Positions 57,559 to 64,000 of a DNA stretch of 64,000 nucleotides are shown here, piece by piece; the first letter of the stretch is position 1, and each line of letters begins with the position of its first letter. This stretch comes from Sciurus carolinensis. Taxonomy: Eukaryota > Chordata > Mammalia > Rodentia > Sciuridae. Both the position numbers and the translations under genes were made by a program. The DNA lies in contig NC_062229.1 in NCBI RefSeq assembly GCF_902686445.1, positions 682,001 through 746,000 of the forward strand, given 5' to 3'. The notes under the pieces are model-generated. The model worked only from the letters and a program-made list of their open reading frames with translations, was not told the origin of the DNA and searched no databases.

Positions 57559-60500
57559 CCTGTGCACACCGCACCTCACAGTAGCCTGTCCACACCCGCA
57601 CCTCACAGTAGCCTGTCCACACCCGCACCTCACAGAACCCTGTCCACACCCGCACCTCACAGTAGCCTGTGCACACCTGCAACTCACAGTAGCCTGTGCA
57701 CACCCGCACCTAACAGAAGCCTGTGCACACCCGCACCTCACAGTAGCCTGTGCACACCCGCACCTCACAGAACCCTGTCCACACCCGCACCTCACAGTAG
57801 CCTGTGCACACCCACACCTCACAGTAGCCTGTGCACACCCGCAACTCACAGTAGCCTGTGCACACCCGCACCTCACAGAAGCCTGTGCACACCTGCACCT
57901 CACAGTAGCCTGTGCACACCCTCACCTCACAGTAGCCTGTCCACACCCTCACCTCACAGTAGCCTGGGCACACCCGCACCTCACAGTAGCCTGTGCACAC
58001 CCGCACCTCACAGTAGCCTGTGCACACCCGCACCTCACCGTAGCCTGTCCACACCCGCACCTCACAGTAGCCTGTGCACACCCGCACCTCACAGTAGCCT
58101 GTGCACACCCGCACGTCACAGTAGCCTGTCCACAACCGCACCTCACAGAACCCTGTGCACACCCGACCTCACAGTAACCGGTCCACACCCTCACCTCACA
58201 GTAGCCTGTCCACACCCGCACCTCACAGTAGCCTGTCCACACCCTCACCTCACAGTAGCCTGTGCACACCCGCACCTCACAGTAGCCTATCCACACCTGC
58301 ACCTCACAGTAGCCTGTGCACACCCGCACCTCACAGTAGCCTGTGCACACCCGCACCTCACAGTAGCCTGTCCACACCCTCACCTCACAGTAGCCTGTGC
58401 ACACCCGCACCTCACAGTAGCCTGTCCACACCCGCACCTCACAGTAGCCTGTCCACACCCTCACCTCACAGTAGCCTGTGCACACCCGCACCTCACAGTA
58501 GCCTGTCCACACCCGCACCTCACAGTAGCCTGTGCACACCCGCACCTCACAGTAGCCTGTGCACACCCGCACCTCACAGTAGCCTGTCCACACCCGCACC
58601 TCACAGTAGCCTGTCCACACCCGCACCTCACAGTAGCCTGTGCACACCCGCACCTCACAGTAGCCTGTCCACACCCGCACCTCACAGTAGCCTGTCCACA
58701 CCCACACCTCACAATAGCCTGTCCACACCCGCACCAAACAGTAGCCTGTGCACACCCGCACGTCACAGTAGCCTGTGCACACCCGCACGTCACAGTAGCC
58801 TATCCACACCCGCACCTCACAGAACCCTGTGCACACCCGCACCTCACAGTAGCCTGTGCACACCCGCACGTCACAGTAGCCTGTCCACAACCGCACCTCA
58901 CAGAACCCTGTGCACACCCGACCTCACAGTAACCGGTCCACACCCGCACCTCACAGTAGCCTGTGCACACCCGCACCTCACAGTAGCCTGTGCACACCCG
59001 CACCTCACAATAGCCTGTGCACACCCGCACCTCACAGTAGCCTGTCCACACCCGCACCTCACAGTAGCCTGTCCACACCCGCACCTCACAGTAGCCTGTG
59101 CACACCCGCACCTCACAGTAGCCTGTGCACACCCGCACCTCACAGTACCCTGTGCACACCCGCACGTCACAGTAGCCTGTCCACACCCGCACCTCACAGT
59201 AGCCTGTCCCACACCCGCACCTCACAGTAGCCTGTCCACACCCGCACCACACAGTAGCCTGTCCACACCCGCACCTCACAGTAGCCTGTGCACACCCGCA
59301 CGTCACAGTAGCCTGTCCACACCCGCACCTCACAGAACCCTGTGCACACCCGCACCTCACAGTAGCCTGTCCAAACCCGCACCTCACAGTAGCCTGTCCA
59401 CACCCGCACCTCACAGTAGCATGTGCACACCCGCACGTCACAGTAGCCTGTCCACACCCGCACCTCACAGTAGCCTGTGCACACCCGCACCTCACAGTAG
59501 CCTGTGCACACCCACACCTCACAGAACCCTGTGCACACCCGCACCTCACAGTAGCCTGTCCACACCCGCACCTCACAGTAGCCTGTGCACACCAGCACCT
59601 CACAGAACCCTGTCCACACCCGCACCTCACAGTAGCCTGTGCACACCCGCACCTCACAGTAGCCTGTGCACACCCGCACCTCACAGTAGCCTGTCCACAC
59701 CCGCACCTCACAGAACCCTGTGCACACCCGCACCTCACAGAACCCTGTGCACACCCGCACCTCACAGTAGCCTGTGCACACCCGCACCTCACAGTAGCCT
59801 GTCCACACCTGCACCTCACAGTAGCCTGTCCACACCTGCACCTCACAGTAGCTTGTGCACACCAGCACCTCACAGTAGCCTGTCCACACCCGCACCTCAC
59901 AGAACCCTGTGCACACCCGCACCTCACAGAACCCTGTGCACACCCACACCTCACAGTAGCCTGTCCACACCTGCACCTCACAGTAGCCTGTCCACACCCG
60001 CACCTCAAAGTAGCCTGTCCACACCCGCACCTCACAGTAGCCTGTCCACACCCGCACCTCACAGTAGCCTGTCCACACCCGCACCTCACAGTAGCCTGTG
60101 CACACCCGCACCTCACAGTAGCCTGTTCACACCCGCACCTCACAGAACCCTGTGCACACCCGCACCTCACAGAACCCTGTGCACACCCGCACCTCATAGA
60201 ACCCTGTGCACACCCGCACCTCACAGTAGCCTGTCCACACCCGCACCTCAGAGAACCCTGTGCACACCCGCACCTCACAGAACCCTATGCACACCCGCAC
60301 CTCACAGAACCCTGTGCACACCCGCACCTCACAGTAGCCTGTACACACCCTCACCTCACAGTAACCTGTCCACACCCTCACCTCACAGAACCCTGTGCAC
60401 ACCCGCACCTCACAGAACCCTGTGCACACCCGCACCTCACAGTAGCGTTTCCACACCCGCACCTCACAGTAGCCTGTCCACACCCGCACCTCACAGTAGC

Positions 60501-61288
60501 CTGTGCACACCTGCACGTCACAGTAGCCTGTCCACACCCGCACCTCACAGTAGCCTGTCCACACCCGCACCTCACAGTAGCCTGTCCACACCTGCACCTC
60601 ACAGAACCCTGTGCACACCAGCATCTCACAGTAGCCTGTTCACACCCGCACCTCACGGAACCCTGTGCACACCCGCACCTCACAGTAGCCTGTGCACACC
60701 CTCACCTCACAGTAACCTGTGCACACCCTCACCTCACAGAACCCTGTGCACACCCGCACCTCACAGAACCCTGTGCACACCCGTACCTCACAGAACCCTG
60801 TGCACACCCGCACCTCACAGAACCCTGTGCACACCCGTACCTCACAGAACCCTGTGCACACCCGCACTTCACAGAACCCTGTGCACACCCGCACCTCACA
60901 GAACCCTGTGCACACCCGCACCTCACAGTAGCCTGTGCACACCCTCACCTCACAGTAACCTGTCCACACCCTCACCTCACAGAACCCTGTGCACACCCGC
61001 ACCTCACAGTAGCCTGTGCACACCCTCACCTCACAGTAACCTGTCCACACCCTCACCTCACAGAACCCTGTGCACACCCGCACCTCACAGAACCCTGTGC
61101 ACACCCGCACCTCACAGTAGCTTGTGCACACCCGCACCTCACAGTAGCCTGTCCACACCCGCACCTCACAGTAGCCTGTGCACACCCGCACCTCACAGTA
61201 GCCTGTCCACACCCGCACCTCACAGTAGCCTGTCCACACCCGCACCTCACAGTAGCCTGTCCACACCAGCACCTCACTGAAGCCTGTA
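57559..61288. repeat. 27-bp minisatellite array, about 138 copies (3.7 kb)
   Basis: The unit core is CACACCCGCACCTCACAG with a period of 27. The main variants are GTGCAC or GTCCAC near the start and CAGTAG or CAGAAC at the end. Nearly every unit carries one CpG. Because 27 is divisible by 3, two frames on each strand have no stops, giving open frames of up to 1041 codons on plus and 492 on minus. One-base deletions (58165 and 58920) and an insertion (about 59210) switch frames. There is no start context, signal or codon constraint, so I do not call it a gene. Confidence 0.98.
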
Positions 61289-61554
61289 GGCAGAAACAGG
61301 GCCCTGATGCTGGGTGGCTGGTCCTTGCCCAGCCTCTTGGAGAAACTGAGGGAAACAGGCCTCTAGTCCCTGCAAGGCCAACGCAGAGCACCATGCAGCC
61401 ACCACGGGAGGGAGGTGACACTGTGTTCAGTGAGAACCAGACACCAGGCCCCAGTGTGAGACAGGAGACATCCAGGACAGGATCCAGAGGTGGCGTGGGC
61501 CCGTGGGTACAAGGTTGGGAGGGCTGAGGGCTGCTTATGGGGATGGGCTTCCTT

Positions 61555-61845
61555 CTGGGTGATGGAATGTTCTGGAACTAGCTAGAGGTCATGGCTGCTG
61601 AGTCTGTGAATCTACCAAAGACCATTAAATTTTCCACTTTACATGTTTGATTTTATGGCTGGGGTTGTGGCCCAGTGTGGAGCACTTAGCTGGGCTGTGT
61701 GAGGCACTGGGTTTGATCCTCAGTGCCACACAAAAATAAATAAATAAATAAAACGGAGGTGTTGTGCCCATCTACAACCAGAAAAATAGTTTTTTAAAAA
61801 GGTTTGATTTTATAATTACATGAATTTTACTTCCATCTAAAAGGA
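61555..61845 (+). mobile_element. L1 3'-end fragment, interrupted by an ID
   Basis: 'atggaatgttctggaactag' and 'accattaaattttccacttt' are typical of an old L1 3' end. The sequence resumes after the ID with 'aattacatgaattttacttc'. Confidence 0.6.
61657..61801 (+). repeat. ID SINE with squirrel-type tail and 12-bp target duplication
   Basis: The body is 'GGCTGGGGTTGTGGCCCAGT' to 'gatcctcagtgccacac', with an AAATAAAT tail. GTTTGATTTTAT occurs at 61645-61656 and, with one further copy, at 61802-61813. Confidence 0.93.
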
Positions 61846-61847
61846 GA

Positions 61848-62042
61848 GAGCCAGCATGGTGGCCACACCTGTCATCCTAGCAACTTAGAAGACTGAGGCA
61901 GGAGGGTCTCTAGTTCAGAGCCAGCCTCAGCAATTTAGCAAGGCCTCCAGCAACTCAGGGAGACCCTGTCTCAAAATCAAAAATAAATAAAAAGCGCTGG
62001 GGACGTGGCTTGGGGCGGAGCCCTGGGTCCAATCCCCAGGGA
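61848..62042 (+). repeat. B1-dID SINE
   Basis: 'AGCCAGCATGGTGGCCACAC' starts the head. The ID half begins 'GCGCTGGGGACGTGGCTTGG'. A GGGAAGGGAA run follows. Confidence 0.9.
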
Positions 62043-62749
62043 AGGGAAGGGAAGGGGAGGGGAGGGATAATCCACAGGGAAGGCTCTGAAACCCTCAGCC
62101 TGAAGGGTGGACTGTGTGCGGCTTGTGGCGGGTGGACAAGGGAGGCTGGTGGGAGTGGGCAGGGGCTGTGTGGGAGGCACTTTTCAGTGGGTCCAAAATT
62201 ACCCCACAACAAACGTGTTGGAGGATCGAAAACGAGAACAGCCTGCTGTTTGGTTTTTCAGAAACGAGACCTCCAGCCTCACGTCTTCTCCATCACACGC
62301 CTCGGCCGTTCCCCAGGGTTCCCGGCCCTGGCGCTGCTTGGCTCATCGTGGGCGGCCTTCCTGTGCCGTGGCCGCAGTCGGCAGGGCAGGTGCCACTCAC
62401 GCACCTTGCGGTGGCAAACCCGAGGTCCCCGAGGGGGTTCTGGGCAGTGGGATGGCGCTTTCTGTTGGGGCTGATGACCTTCATTGCTAGGATTCCCCCC
62501 AGACAGGCGTCGTTAATGAAATGAAAACCAGTAACAGGGTTCAGTCCAGCCCCAACCTCCCCCCCGGCCTCCCGCGAGCTGCCCGTGCCCTTTCCCAGCG
62601 CTGCAGTAATGGGTCCTCGATTGCACATTCAGTGTGCTGGGACGATGGACGACGCGGGGCGGCTCCCTCCGCGGCCGCTCCCAGCCCCTTGCTGGCCGGC
62701 CGCGGACACTCCCCACCCCACTGGATGGAGTCTTGCAAATATCTTTTGG

Positions 62750-62900
62750 TTCTAAGAGTTCCCCGGGGAAGCCTTGTTCTAAATGAGGTGTAAAAATCTA
62801 AGCGGCACAAAAAAAATAGCGCAAGGTTGGAATCGATATTCTCTTCACAGCTCCATCGATTAACAACCATATTCTTCATTTATTAATTATGAACGGGGAT
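62750..62900. promoter_or_regulatory. Candidate CNE with paired ATCGAT sites
   Basis: It contains TAAAAATCTAAGCGGC, GGAATCGATATTC (ATCGAT at 62832-62837), CCATCGATTAACAACC (62855-62860) and TTATTAATTATGAACGG. Two ONECUT-type sites lie 23 bp apart in a unique AT-rich island. Confidence 0.55.
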
Positions 62901-63554
62901 TTCAGAGCTTCTGTCTCCTCCTTGCTCTGCGGCATGGCGGCTTCTCCCCTGCTGGCTGCCCTGGGTCTGGGGCCTGCGGTACCCACGGGGGGACTGGGCC
63001 AGAAGCAGGGGCTCAACCTGGCTTTGGAGTCGCCTCACAGCTAATGATTCCATCCCTTTGTCCAGGGCTGCTTCTCCCGACTCCCCACTGGAACATAAGC
63101 TCCCTGTGGGGCCGCTGCTTCCCCGCTGCGTTTCCAACACCTGGCACAAGTGCTCAGTGACTCTTGGCTGAGAGTGTGATCAAGCCGCAGGAGACGAGGC
63201 AGCCCGGGAGGATCAGGCAGTCAGGGGGATGGAGTCAGGGGCAGGCCTCACCCAAGGCAAATGCTCATGCCGTGGCCCTCAGGAGTCTTGCTGAGGCCAC
63301 CATGCAAGCGACAGCAGGCTGCAGGGCCAGGGGTCCTGCCCCGGCCTCCCTGACCTTGTGGGCTTTGGTTTGCTCTTCTGCAAGATGGAGTTTCCCTCCA
63401 AGGAGGTGGCACTTCATGTCAGGCCCTGTCTGGGCCAAATCTGGCCACTTATGGGAAGGGAGAGTCTCTGATCTGGGAACTCACAAAGTCAGCGACCAGG
63501 TCTGACTCACCTTTGTCACCAGAGCACAGCATCAGGATGACCCAGAAGTGACCA
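62901..63554. other. Intergenic unique sequence
   Basis: A MIR-like piece lies near 63350-63390 ('gctcttctgcaagatgg'). Nothing else seen. Confidence 0.45.
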
Positions 63555-64000
63555 CAGAAATGGGTGAATGAATGGATCAATGAGATGATAAATAAAGATG
63601 GATGGATGGGTGGATGGTGGATGGGTGGATGGATGGGTGGATGGATGGGTAGTTGGATGGATGGGTGGGTGGAAGGATGGGTGGATGTGCAGATGAATGT
63701 GCAATTAGGTGGGGACATGGCTGTGTGGACAGGTGAACGGTGGGTGGCAAGAGGAATGGTAGGTGTGGGGAAGATTGATAAGTGCATGCATAGATGAATG
63801 GAGGATTTGATAAAGTGCATGGGTTCCTGGCTAGGTGGCGAGTGAACAAGTAAATGAATGAATAGTTGTGAGATATTTGTGAAAATGGATAGATACATGA
63901 GCTGATGGAGGGAGAGATGGCTAGAAGGATGGGTAAGTGAATGGATGGATGGAAAGGAAAATGAATGAATGGATCAACGAGGGGATGGATGGACAGATGG
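63555..64000 (+). repeat. (GGAT)n microsatellite reaching the window end
   Basis: GGATGGATGGGT-type runs occur at 63597-63690, then a degenerate stretch, and then GGATGGAT again from about 63927 to the edge. The array probably continues beyond. Confidence 0.88.

Noticed and set aside
58800..60278. 492-codon minus-strand Cys-rich open frame
   Set aside because: It is the antisense of the same array. The cysteine periodicity is the repeat period, not a protein fold.
58155..61280. 1041-codon plus-strand open frame (and the overlapping 630-codon frame from 57040)
   Set aside because: It is produced wholly by a 27-bp repeat lacking stops in two frames on each strand. Frames are switched by 1-bp indels, and there is no promoter, splice or domain support.
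57559..61288. CRISPR-like array
   Set aside because: Units are contiguous without unique spacers and lie in a mammalian genome, so this is an ordinary minisatellite.

Overview
The window is mammalian nuclear DNA, GC-rich and almost entirely non-coding. Its short interspersed repeats point to a squirrel-family rodent (Sciuridae, possibly a marmot or ground squirrel). There are many tRNA-Ala-derived ID elements and many B1-dID composites, in which a 7SL-derived B1 head is joined to an ID-like tail. Some IDs carry the longer tail typical of squirrel copies. No bacterial or organellar gene structure is present.

The left third is the 5' end of one gene on the minus strand, TCF3 (E2A/E12/E47). Two coding exons can be read directly. 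Exon 2 (17817-17888) carries the start codon and the conserved LSDLLDFS activation motif. Exon 3 (13793-13865) begins MFPLPVANGKGRPASL. Both have canonical splice sites and compatible phases. A CpG island at about 18.76-20.62 kb holds the promoter and an inferred untranslated exon 1 with a donor at 19827/19828. Intron 3 runs off the left end, so exon 4 and the rest of the gene, including the bHLH domain, lie outside. Intron 3 contains a complete non-coding ERVL-MaLR-like element (4895-7408), many SINEs and two AT-rich homeodomain-motif islands. Intron 2 contains a 47-bp minisatellite of 17 copies.

From about 20.6 kb to the right end no gene can be supported. By established mammalian synteny (human 19p13.3) the gene upstream of TCF3 is ONECUT3, which I infer lies beyond the right edge. 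The region contains several AT-rich islands of about 70-170 bp set in GC-rich sequence (29.9, 34.7, 37.4, 45.8, 49.9 and 62.8 kb). They are packed with homeodomain, POU and ATCGAT/ATTGAT (ONECUT-type) words and look like conserved regulatory elements, although conservation cannot be tested here. An orphan CpG-rich block lies at about 54.5-55.2 kb.

The other striking content is tandem repeats. These are a G-quadruplex-prone 16-17-bp array (27.58-28.06 kb), a 45-bp minisatellite of about 30 copies (32.76-34.12 kb), three GGAT/CCAT tetranucleotide tracts (48.2, 49.4 and 63.6 kb to the end), and a 3.7-kb array of about 138 copies of a 27-bp unit (57.56-61.29 kb). Because 27 and 45 are multiples of three, and 47 cycles through frames that happen to lack stops, these arrays create long open frames, on both strands in the 27-bp array. 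I regard these as artefacts, not genes. A second minus-strand MaLR-like element (about 50.52-52.79 kb), L1 fragments, MIR fragments and a truncated U2 snRNA pseudogene complete the annotation.
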